Positions 1 to 9,100 of a stretch of 15,632 nucleotides of DNA are shown here, in pieces (position 1 is the first letter of the stretch; each line of letters begins with the position of its first letter). A model generated the notes under the pieces. The model had not been told where the DNA came from, made no database searches, and saw only the letters and a list, made by a program, of their open reading frames with translations. A program made the translations under genes and the position numbers. Origin of the DNA: Synura sp. LO234KE (lineage: Eukaryota; Sar; Synurophyceae; Synurales; Mallomonadaceae); contig VKHC01000199.1 in assembly GCA_015143735.1 (NCBI GenBank), positions 1-15,632 of the forward strand. The letters run 5' to 3'.

Positions 1-4
1 ACTG

Positions 5-210
5 TGCATCTCATCAGTACTCTGACTCATCCCCTATTTCGGGTTCTTTAATGGAGTAGATAGGTTAATGGATGAGCAAAACCCATTGTGATATTAATCA
101 ACTACTAATGCAAGTCAAGTATAATTTCCAGGTCTTCTGAAGACTTGTCGACTAGACTGAGGACTCGAATGTGAATATTGCCAATTGTTCATTTCAAACA
201 GAATAGTTCC
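5..210. repeat. Dispersed noncoding repeat, copy 1 (matches intron 2 of the NACHT gene)
   Basis: Bases 5-116 align closely and in the same orientation with 3891-4000, sharing for example TCATCAGTACTCTGACTCAT and GGTTAATGGATGAGC. After about 70 extra bases (117-186) the match resumes at 187-210 against 4009-4032. The second copy lies wholly inside intron 2 of the large gene, so this stretch carries no exon. It sits just downstream, in the minus-strand sense, of a degenerate gene copy that has no counterpart beside intron 2. That makes it more likely a dispersed element than part of one large segmental duplication. No terminal inverted repeats or target-site duplications were found by eye, so the element class is unknown. 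Confidence 0.75.
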
Positions 211-360
211 AATCAGATTTGTCGACGTTGATTGTCTCAACAGTCGTCACTGCTGCTTGGTAAAAGTCCTGTATTCTTTTGACGTCCGTTGATTCTCAAA
301 TACAGTGTATGGTGTAAACATGACATGGCGTCGCATTCGCACTAGAAGCGATCCAGAATC

Positions 361-420
361 GCTGATCACCTCAGAGTCTGAACTGGAATTGCTGATCTCC
401 TCAGAGTCTGATCTCGACAA
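361..420 (-). repeat. 30-bp tandem duplication (10-residue acidic repeat)
   Basis: GCTGATCACCTCAGAGTCTG at 361 recurs at 391 as GCTGATCTCCTCAGAGTCTG, a period of 30 bases, so the reading frame is kept. On the minus strand it encodes two units of the type SDSE(E/V)IS. Serines followed by acidic residues of this kind resemble CK2 phosphorylation sites, but that is only pattern resemblance. Confidence 0.7.
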
Positions 421-440
421 ATTTGTATTGATGGCAGTAG

Positions 441-549
441 TGAGCCGCTCAGACGCTAATGACGAAGGGCTTGAGTCGTTGGTAGTAGTAGCGGTGGTAG
501 TAGTGAGCCCCTCAGACGCTAATGACGAAGGGCTTAAGTCGTTGGTAGT
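441..549 (-). repeat. 63-bp in-frame tandem repeat (21-residue unit)
   Basis: TCAGACGCTAATGACGAAGG occurs in both units, which begin at 441 and 504, a period of 63 bases. A third unit appears to start at 549 (GTGAGCC) but diverges at once. On the minus strand each unit encodes SPSSLASE(G/R)LTT followed by Thr/Asn-rich residues. The period is a multiple of three. Copy B lacks this block at the matching place: about 304 bases lie between flanking homologous segments in copy A and only about 72 in copy B. Confidence 0.8.
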
Positions 550-905
550 GAGCCGACCTTCATAACTGGTTCCACCAAGATCTCTCACCATGTCGTCGTA
601 GCAGTTGAGAATGCACATGCAAATCAAACTTTCCCAAAGCTCTGAATGAGGGAGAGCTCGATATTTCCGCTCCAGGAGTACTAAGTCCCCGTTGAACAAG
701 CTCGTTAGGATCTCCAACTAATATGGGGAAAGCATATCGAGTTGTTTCTGAGTGTTAGCGCTGACACAGGTAATATTGTTGATACTGTTGGAAGACGAAG
801 ATTGATTTCGCAATTTGTGCCTGCTGATAGGAGTATTGGCTCAGCACTTCCCACAGTTGGCCTCGTTACCTCTCTTTCCAATGTAATCAACGCCTGGTCT
901 GCCAC

Positions 906-1278
906 CTATGCATGTGATGCTCTTGATTTGAAGTAGTTGAGGTGCTTTCGCCGATGGAGCCAAATATTGACCCCGCCCATTTCCGGCTCTGTTAAAGTCT
1001 CGCTCTCAGGTGGAGGTGAAGAGTTGTTGCTTGCCAATAGAGAATTGTTTCGATCAGGTGAAATATTCGAAGGCAATCCGTACGCAGTCTTTCTGTTAGC
1101 AATCTTTGTAGTGCGTTTGGATGCGCGAACGGTATTCTTTTGCTTTGACATACGTAATTCCGCAGTCGAGCCACGTTATGACAACCAAGTTTGGTGTTAG
1201 CGCTGTTACTGTGCCTCCTGTATGGCATGATATAAGATTGTGTGCATGTTTCACATCTTGCACTTCTAGGATTTCCAT
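906..1278 (-). pseudogene. Possible gene fragment: two overlapping open frames, unrecognised
   Basis: On the minus strand an ATG at 1278 opens 60 codons to 1096 (containing NLVVITWLDCGITYVKAKEY). A second ATG at 1151 opens 81 codons to 906 in another frame (MSKQKNTVRASKRTTKIANR, then a Ser/Pro-rich stretch). Both have plausible codon and amino-acid composition, and they overlap over the basic stretch. One parent frame broken by a single frameshift in the overlap would explain this. The WLDC motif loosely recalls the end of a BRCT domain, but the rest of that fold is absent, so I do not assign it. Nothing recognisable continues into 718-905. Confidence 0.25.
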
Positions 1279-1283
1279 TTATT
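1278..1283 (-). terminator. AATAAA polyadenylation signal for degenerate gene copy B
   Basis: AATAAA on the minus strand lies 65 bases past the TAA at 1348-1350 that ends the acidic C-terminal frame of copy B. The distance fits a 3' untranslated region. A six-base match is weak alone; its position after a coding end is the support. Confidence 0.4.
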
Positions 1284-1347
1284 CTCAACCAATCCCTAGT
1301 GAGCTTACTTTGAAGTGTGGTAAAGTAATATAAACCTCGAAACTGGC

Positions 1348-2875
1348 TTAGTACAGGATCTCTCCAAGATATCGTTCCATAATTTGGTAAATCGACGGGT
1401 TGATGACTTCATCGTCATCATAATCCTCGTCAGGTCTATTATCGCGTTGGTCAATAGTATTATAGTTATGTGGTCTTTCCTGAGTTGGACTTTGACGAAC
1501 ATTCGAAGCAATACTTCCCACCTCCGTTTGAGTAAAGTTTCCCTCTGCTGCAGTATTACGTAATGTATCGTCAGTACTGAGGTCAGTAATATTATCGCGT
1601 AAATCATCCTCGCTCTCGTTAGTTTGAGTATTCTCGAGAGATTGAGATTACCGAATCCGCTGCTTATAATGCTGTCAAAGGTGTGAACATCCTCACTGTC
1701 GTGGTTTTAGTCATAAAGGAAGCAGTTGTGCTCTGATCCGTTTCGTCATCAATAACAGTGGCCTCATCGCTATCGAAGACGCTACCATTGTGTCTATCAT
1801 GTCCTTCAGATTCGCTCTCAACCAAACTAGAAGTGGAGGTGTGACTCCTTTCGACTACCTCAGATTCATGATCACTATCAGTGTGCTGCACGTTTTGTTC
1901 GTGGAGGTTATTTTCATAAGCTTCAACCTCTAGTATTTGACCCTGGATTTCATTATGAGGTCAGTTATCTACAATATCAGTGAAAGGATCCATGCGTTGA
2001 CACATGGCCCATTTCAGCATTCTCCGAAACTAGTGCTTAAGGGCAGGTTTGTTCATTCTTCTACCTGTGTGCCTTTGTAGAAATATTCTAAATCCTTTCT
2101 TGATATCCACAGGCGAATGCTTTAACTTTTCATTCTTAGTGATAAGGACGACGTCGCAGCTTTAAATTCTTTTATCGTGCTGCAGATGCGTTTGTAACGA
2201 CTGGTTTGACCAATGAAGATTGCTGTGAATTGAAAACTAGGCGCGTTTGACGTGCCATGAGTGTATCGAATAACAGGGAAATTCCATTCCTTAGTCTTAT
2301 CGAACACAGCGAGGATGACGTGCCCGTTGTGAAGTTTTCAGATTTGTGCTCCGAGAATGGGAACATTTACAGGTTCTGTTTGTCGATTGTACTTGTCTCA
2401 AAAGTCATCTACGCTGCTTAGTAAGCATTCGAGCACGATACGACTTAGGCTAACTGAAAACTTTTGTAACGGCGGCAGTCTGCCAATCTTCTTAACTGAT
2501 TCCATAAAGATCTCTCACCATCTCGTCGTAGCAGTCGACAAGGTACATGTCAAACAAACGCTCCCAAGCTTCAAACTGAGGGGGAGAGAGAGTTGAATAT
2601 TTCCGCTGAAATGACAGGTTCCCAAGCTCGTTAGGTACTATAAGAAACCCCTCCGCGAAAACATCTTTTCTGAATAGACTAGATCTGAACTGAAAGGTTG
2701 ACCTTCGACACCACTTCTTTCACGCACGCAAAAAACTCAGCTCGTCGAGTTGGCGTGTATATCTCCTCCAGCGTAGGCACTTCAATTCCCAAAGTTACCA
2801 GCAAGTCCTCCCATTCAAAACTGATGAACCATGAAGTTGAGTGTCCTTGAATCGGACGAGTTGACGGGATAAGTC
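1348..2875 (-). pseudogene. Degenerate copy B of the same unrecognised gene, with acidic C-terminus
   Basis: Coding-like sequence runs along the minus strand in several frames. It begins at about 2870-2690 with a segment containing WEDLLVTLGIEVPTLEEI. A one-base frame change near 2690 leads to FRKDVFAEGFLIVPNELGN and CYDEMVRDLYGIS, with a TAA at 2492-2494. The same register goes on through several more stops but still carries convincing protein (KGFRIFLQRHTGRRMNKP, a stop, FRRMLKWAMCQRMDPFTDI, a stop), then an Asp/Glu/Ser-rich stretch at 1891-1664. Two more frame changes lead to a clean 94-codon acidic frame at 1635-1348 ending in SIYQIMERYLGEILY and TAA. Repeated stops and frame changes within collinear coding sequence point to a pseudogene. 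Some breaks could be unrecognised introns. No known family was recognised. Confidence 0.55.
2376..2640. repeat. Direct repeat of 214-717 (second member of the pair)
   Basis: Two blocks match the left-hand copy in the same orientation. AAGATCTCTCACCAT and the following bases at 2507-2540 correspond to 577-609, and CAAGCTCGTTAGG at 2623-2635 corresponds to 697-709. The other edge also matches: TTTGTCGA...CTGCTTAGTAA at 2379-2424 against 217-262. The offset is about 1930 bases for the first block and 2160 for the other edge, because copy A holds roughly 230 extra bases that include its tandem repeats. This is a local direct duplication on the scale of 2 kb. Confidence 0.75.
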
Positions 2876-2980
2876 AACAAGGATGTTTCCTTAATCTACA
2901 TTTACTCTGTAGGACACAACATGTCCAGGGAAAGTAAATATTATATTATACATGGATGCGATAAAATTACGTTGAATATA

Positions 2981-2986
2981 TTTATT
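2981..2986 (-). terminator. AATAAA polyadenylation signal of the NACHT gene
   Basis: The minus strand reads AATAAA starting 10 bases beyond the proposed TAA stop (2996-2998) of the last exon, in AT-rich sequence. This implies a very short 3' untranslated region. It supports ending the gene here and separates it from degenerate copy B, which starts about 100 bases further on in the same direction. Confidence 0.5.
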
Positions 2987-2995
2987 GAAAATAAA

Positions 2996-3106
2996 TTATG
3001 ATAAAATGAAAGATTTTTGGTTAAGTATACGCGTTTCCGAAGCTGTTAACATTTCAGAAATCCTTTTGGTCAACGTTGAAAGATTCTTGCTGTTAAAGAT
3101 CTCCTG
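2996..3106 (-). CDS. Proposed exon 4: short C-terminal tail and stop
   Basis: A good acceptor (TTAATTTTCTGATATCAG) precedes 36 codons beginning QEIFNSKNLSTLTKRISEML and ending in TAA at 2996-2998. Its phase matches the end of exon 3 and AATAAA follows within 10 bases. The tail looks helical and polar and belongs to no family I know. The acceptor is a CAGCAG tandem, so the first Gln may be included or skipped. Intron 3 would be longer than the other two, and a missed exon within it, or a different last exon, is possible. This is the least certain part of the gene model. Confidence 0.45.
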   Translation of the reverse strand, partial: QEIFNSKNLSTLTKRISEMLTASETRILNQKSFILS

Positions 3107-6100
3107 CTGATATCAGAAAATTAAGGCGCTCATATCAAAACCCTTCCCGTTAGGCACTAGCACGAATCGATCGAGCTTATGCTGAATGCACACAAATATT
3201 ATGTCCAATTGAGCTCAAGAGCTGGATGTTCGACCATTCATTTCATCAGCCCTCTTACTCACCCCCAATTACAGATTCATCAAAATGCAACCATTTTTAG
3301 GCGAATCGAGCATGACTCAAACTGATTACATAGAGCGTCAGGAAATCAAGAAAATAAGGGCATCCATCTCAAAAAAATATATGCCATGGTACTGTAACAT
3401 TATTTTATACAGCAACACTGCTTATATTCCATATAGGTATACACTGCCAAGATATAATTTATGTAAGGGAAACTAGATTCAAATAATATCCACGCGTTTG
3501 ATATAGTCACATTAGTGTCCATCCTTATGATCAATGAAAATAAATAATATGCAAATAATATGAAAACATGTATGATATAGGATCCGTCAAACACGCTCCC
3601 AAGATATAAAAGTACTCTACAAGAAATTCGTCAATAGAGTACACGTTGCGCCTATATCTTCGTCCACAATGATCACTGTATATCAATAGTCACACCCAAC
3701 GGCTCTTACCTTGTCATTTATGTCCACCTTTGCATCAGCCGCAATAAGTTCTTTAACCATCTCCTTGTTACCTCCAGCACAGGCCTCCATAAGTGCTGTC
3801 TTCCCAAACTAACAATCAAACAACAACAAATATTTTAACCTCTTCTCAAAATAGGTCCAAGCACATTTTAATTGAAAAGATATTAAGATATGCATCTCAT
3901 CAGTACTCTGACTCATTCCCATTTCGGGTTCTTAAACGGAGTAGACAGGTTAATGGATGAGCGAACCCCGTAGTGATACTAATCAACGACTGATACAAGT
4001 GAAACATCGTTCATCTCAAACGGAATATTCGTAAACAAGTTCAGTCTAGATATGCACTGGTGGGACATAATATGCACGGGTGAAATAAAGCTCGAAGTAT
4101 ATTGTACAGACGCCTGGGATACAGACGCACTACTTCACCCATCAACTCGAATAAGACTTCAGGAAGTTACCTGATTCTGTATGTCGCAGAAAGGAACCGC
4201 ATTTAAATCTTGAACTCTTCCTTGCTTTGAGAGCAAAAACTCCACATTTTTTACTAAATTCTGTTTAACCGCATGGAATAGAGCAGTTTGACCGATGTTA
4301 TCCTGGGCCCTGAGATCAGCACCATTTTCCAGTAACAATCCCATACAATCAGTAACATCATCCTTTGTACTTGCGAGTATAAGAGAATTTTGTTTACTAT
4401 AATCTTTTATATTCACACTATTTGGCAAATCGCGAATATACTTCTTGATAAAATAGTACCATAGTGAATCTTTACTATTAGCGTAAGCATCTATTAGATA
4501 GTGAAGTATGGACTTCCCAGAGGCGACATCACTTTGAATTGTCGTAGGACGACCCAGCGCACTCTCCAGGATACTATAGCATCCCAAATCGTTCTTCCTA
4601 GCCGCAATCAACAAGGGGGAAACAACAGCGGTGGCCGCACTCACCGGGTAGACAGGGATACCTCTGTTTCCAAACTCATCCATAGGTAATGGGTACTTAA
4701 ACTTCTTTTGGCCGAAATTGACCTCAATATCTACTTTGCAATATTCACTGCTGACCGCAGGAAAGAGATTTCTACCGGACGTCACCATGTACTCAAACAA
4801 CCTCTCACTTTTACCTTTATCCAGATTGTACCACTTTCCGTTAACACCGAAGAACATACGTTTGTTTTTAAAATCCAAAGCTGTTCCACAGTATAACGGG
4901 GTACCGCCGTCAGTACCATCCGTCGTAAACGAGCCCTTGAGATCGATTTCTTCCGTTCCAATATGAAGTTTGCGCTTGTGCACGTGCATTCCGATCGTAT
5001 CCTGATCTTCGCCGACGTGTTTAAAATTCCTTATTCGAATCAAAAGTCCAATAAAATTCGAAAGAACGGGATCAAAAATCACTCTCTCTACAATACGTGT
5101 CCAGCCTATGCGTATTCCATCTTCAGCGGGATTTCCACTTTTCACCTCCACTTCAAACATGTAACACTTATCACATTCATAAGCTATGGCCATAGGACAA
5201 CCCACAACGACCTGATATGAATTGGAATCTAATCTAATTTTGCCGTTACTGCTATCATTGGGGAAAGGAGTTGGCTGAGTTGCATTTCCTCCAACGTTAC
5301 GGGTGATGTCATTATAAAACATCAAATTTAACGTCACCTCCATTTTTCCGCATATTGAAACATCAGCTTTTTTGTCGATTAGCAGTTTGCAAATATCAGC
5401 ATTTCCTTTTTCTGTTGCCAAGAAGATTGCTGTCTTATTTTCATTATCTACCGCGTTTACAAATTTAACAAAATCCGATTGCTCGGAAAAGTAAATTTGT
5501 GTTTTTAAGGCCAGTGTAACCACCGCCAGAGATCCTTCCATAGCGGCCACGTGGAGAAGTGTTCTATTGTTCCGCACAGGCAGTTTAGAGTTAACCATCG
5601 CTACCAAATTGCGGCTGATGATCGCCATGACATTTTTCGAGGAAGAAATCTGCTGCTCCATAAATCCAAAGCTTGGAAACATGCGAATATATTCCACCAA
5701 GAAATCGATATTGGATACGATTGCTGATTTCTCCAAAATAAAATCAACTAGGAAGTCTACTATTCCAGATTCCTGGTCTAGATTTAGGTATGCTATGGGT
5801 GATGCTCTCAGCGAGCTCCATATCTCTTCAAAACCAGGCAGCATCCTAATGGCTGATGAATTTAGACTTTCTGTATAAGTCTGGATAATTTCGAGATCTT
5901 TCAGAGTAAGCCTGCCTTCCACACCACACAAGAAGTTTATAGATTCAATTACCGCCTCCGCTACAAGGTACTCCTGAATGGTCTTATGTGTAAAGCGCAA
6001 GGACTCGGGGGATTCCATGATTGGTGCGGCACTTCGCGCTGCTGTAGCCACCTCAGTTGTTGCAAAGAAAGTGTCCGATTCGTTTTTATCGAGAAATATT

Positions 6101-9100
6101 TCTGAACTAAATTTTCGTTGAAGTTCGGATTTACCTCGCTTAGTAAGGTATAAGGCCAGTCGTCTACTGTACTCCAAGCTTTCAGCTCTTACTTTATATG
6201 ACGGCACAGCAGCTCTGTTTTCCAAGGCCTTCTGAATCGCTCGAGAAATATTAAGGTCAATAAACATCTTGTAGATACCATTCCTTCGATTTACCGGTCT
6301 CTTGAACGCAGCAGCTAACGAGCGAACAAGTCTAACTCGTAACTCGGATCCATTGCATCCTCTCCAAGTTTGCGGAAAATTCTCGATCAACTTCGGATCA
6401 ACACGACACGTAGACAACATGGCACTTGCTACGGATCGAACAACCTCGTCTACATTTGAATCGCCAGTACATTTTTGAACCTCGATGTACAATTGCTCCC
6501 CTAAAGTACATCCATACATATCAGACAGGTACTTCATTTCATGAACTTTCAAGGTTAAGCTAAACGATAGAGAAATATAAGTTTTGAGATAGCTTTCCTT
6601 TAATATCCGAACATTCAGAGGTATATCAGCTATGTCGGGAGAGGAACAGTGAACAAAAACATCTTCGGCGAGAACTTTGCAACAATCAAAAAAGTAAGTA
6701 TCGAATAAGATTGACCGCAGAAACTGCCACACATGAATCTTTGACCACATGATTTCGCCAATTGTATTTCCGTACATGTTTACCAAGATGATCCTGGGGT
6801 CCTTTGTCAGCATGAGAGATATTGATGTCACCAAATGCCTCTCCAAATCTAGAACTGTGCAATTCTCTTCTATAAAAGTATCCTTTACATCAGCAACGTC
6901 CTTTACCTGAAACACCGTTCGCCAAACCTTGTCAACAACATCGACGATTGCCTGCGGCATGGTGGGTTGCTCTAATTCAGCCTCCAGATTAAGTGTCGTG
7001 TCGTTGTGGGAATTTTCCATTTTGAGTTCAGCCCACAGTTTCTCAGCTACCAAATCGCCAACTGATAGCACCAGACTACTTTTGATGTCGCTCTTAGAGC
7101 GGGAGTGTTGCTTGAGACTAGGAAGAATCTCCATTACCACCTTAACCATAAACGGTGTCGCTGTCAGATCGGTCAACTCTTTCGTTTTCTCAAACATACT
7201 GTCGTACTGAGGCGGCAACCATAACTTCTTTTCCATAACCATAGAAATACAATTCGAAATAGACCTTTTCACTTCGATGTTGAAAAAAACTGATATCAAA
7301 GTTACCATCCACAGGACAAGCTCAACGTCCGCAAGCCCTTTTAAATCCGATGACAGCTCTTCGTAAATTTCATGGTACCTCTGGCCATACTCTCCCACAT
7401 CTACAGCGGTTGGGCGATCAATATCAGTCACAATAACAGTACACCGAATAAAATCCTTTACAAGAGAGCGAGACTCCTGTATTTCGCCGACTAATTTTAA
7501 TATTTCCTCCTCTTCCACTATCGTCAGGCGCACAACACTAGGTTTTCCAGGCACTCTGAGAACCTTCAAAATCTCATCTCGCCATTGAATGGATATGTGC
7601 TGCCGCTGATATTCCTCTCTCTTGTCACCGAAGGGTATAAACCTCCATTCCGTGAAGTACTGTAGCGCTAGGCTTTCACTGCTCTTGCTCGGATTACTCT
7701 TCTCTATGGGAACGAAGCAACTGCAATAACCTTCACCTGAGGATGATGACATCTCAGACAAAAATTCTGACCGACACGTTATCAACACCTTAGGAAGCCA
7801 AGAATTCTCCACTGTCGACTTGTCACGGAACTGCTCCAAGTTATTCGTCAGCCATAAATTCTTACCCCGCAAGTCAGAATGAAGCTCATCATAACCATCC
7901 AGAAATATGACCAGTTCAATATTGCTTCCTTCTTTTCTAATCTCCTCTTTGAGCTCTTGAATCTGGACCGAGGATAAGCCGTAAGCCAGCTTAGCGCCCT
8001 CTTCGAAGATGCCTCCACAGGGACCTTTGAGTTTAGGCAGAGACACGGGCAACAGCACAACCCTCTTATTCTTGGACCCCGAATCCTTGGTGTACTCTCC
8101 GAGTATGTAACGCTTTAAGACTTCTGTGGCGGTGCTCTTACCAGATCCAGCCATCCCAGACAATAATAAGACATTTTTGTAAAATATCTGCTCATTGTCT
8201 TCGCTATTGTCGTTTCGAATCTCATTCATGAAGTCCTTAAATACTTCGCTGATTTTTCTAGATTTGTTTGATTCGGACGGGGTAAAATCTCCTCGTACAC
8301 CAGGCCCACATACTTCCGCTTCCACATATACCTCCCTCTGCAAATCAATTGATACTTTTCCTAAAATCTGCTTCGACCACTCAAGCACAACGTCCATCAC
8401 AGGTCTCCCAACCAATAGCTTCATTTCATCTCGTAGACTTGCCACCTCCCTCTGTATATCATCCAATTTCCTGTCCATATTATCTAACTGAGTTTGAATC
8501 GAAGTCAAGAAGCCAATCACCACATCTAATTTCTTACTCAAGTCGGTTAAATTAGAACAGGCGTCTCTCAATTCCTTCTGCTCTAACCTACATTTCAGGA
8601 GCATCTCTTGTTTCCTCAGAGGATCCTTCTCTACCTCGGCTGTCTCACGAGCGAACTCCAATATGAGTAAACGGGTTTTGATCTCATCGTGGATGGCGTC
8701 TTCCTGGGCCAACAAACTGTCCTTTTCTGCATCAATTGATATTTGGTTAGCGATTTCTTTATTTCTGACTGCACTCTCATCCGACCTATATAAGCTGTAG
8801 GTATCCATGACATCGTTGACTTTCCGTATTGTAATCGGGTCCATGTTCAGTATCCCGCGTACGGTACTATAGCCGCCAAAGATCTTCTGGTCAGTTATCG
8901 TCTTATAGGCCTCGTTTACCATATTTCTGGAGAGAGGTGCTACGGACAGGCGGAGGGTACACATGGCCGCTACCTCTCGCACCCGCCACTGCTGCGTCTT
9001 CGCTCGTTGTGCTCGGACATAGTCCCTCATAATACCACACATCGAGGCCAACATATCCTCTCCTCCGTACCCCTTCAGCCCTACATACACCTTTTCACCA

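Larger units (their letters stand above)
214..717 (-). pseudogene. Degenerate copy A of an unrecognised gene with Ser/Asp-rich repeats
   Basis: A minus-strand frame of about 156 codons is open from 717 to 247. It starts after a good acceptor-like sequence (TTTCCCCATATTAG at about 718-731) and has no ATG of its own. Its first part (ERKYRALPHSELWESL, then CYDDMVRDL) matches copy B (QRKYSTLSPPQFEAWERL, then CYDEMVRDL). Its end (TKQQ, stop, RLLRQ) matches copy B (TKQRR, stop, LLRQ). The two stops fall one codon apart in an otherwise collinear stretch, so the ancestral frame probably read on and was closed twice independently. The middle is low-complexity, rich in Ser, Thr, Asp and Glu, with short tandem repeats absent from the corresponding part of copy B. 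It could instead be an internal exon of a working gene. I do not recognise the family. Confidence 0.5.

Noticed and set aside
305-565. Plus-strand open frame opposite the tandem repeats
   Set aside because: It is the shadow of the minus-strand Ser/Asp-rich frame, which is supported by homology to copy B.
742-936. Plus-strand open frame (LSVSADTGNIVDTVGRRRLI) and its minus-strand partner at 905-705
   Set aside because: Both strands are open and protein-like over the same bases, no domain is recognisable, and neither has a convincing start. I could not decide between them.
1096-1278. BRCT-like ending (LVVITWLDCGI)
   Set aside because: Only the last Trp-containing helix pattern is present and the spacing to the upstream Gly-Gly is far too short for a BRCT domain.
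2860-2878. Inverted repeat GTTGAC/GTCAAC with a 7-base loop
   Set aside because: Six base pairs arise often by chance and there is no other sign of a terminator or RNA element.
3400-3594. Minus-strand 64-codon open stretch rich in Tyr and Ile
   Set aside because: It lies inside intron 3 in AT-rich sequence; its composition is that of chance translation and it is not ankyrin-like.
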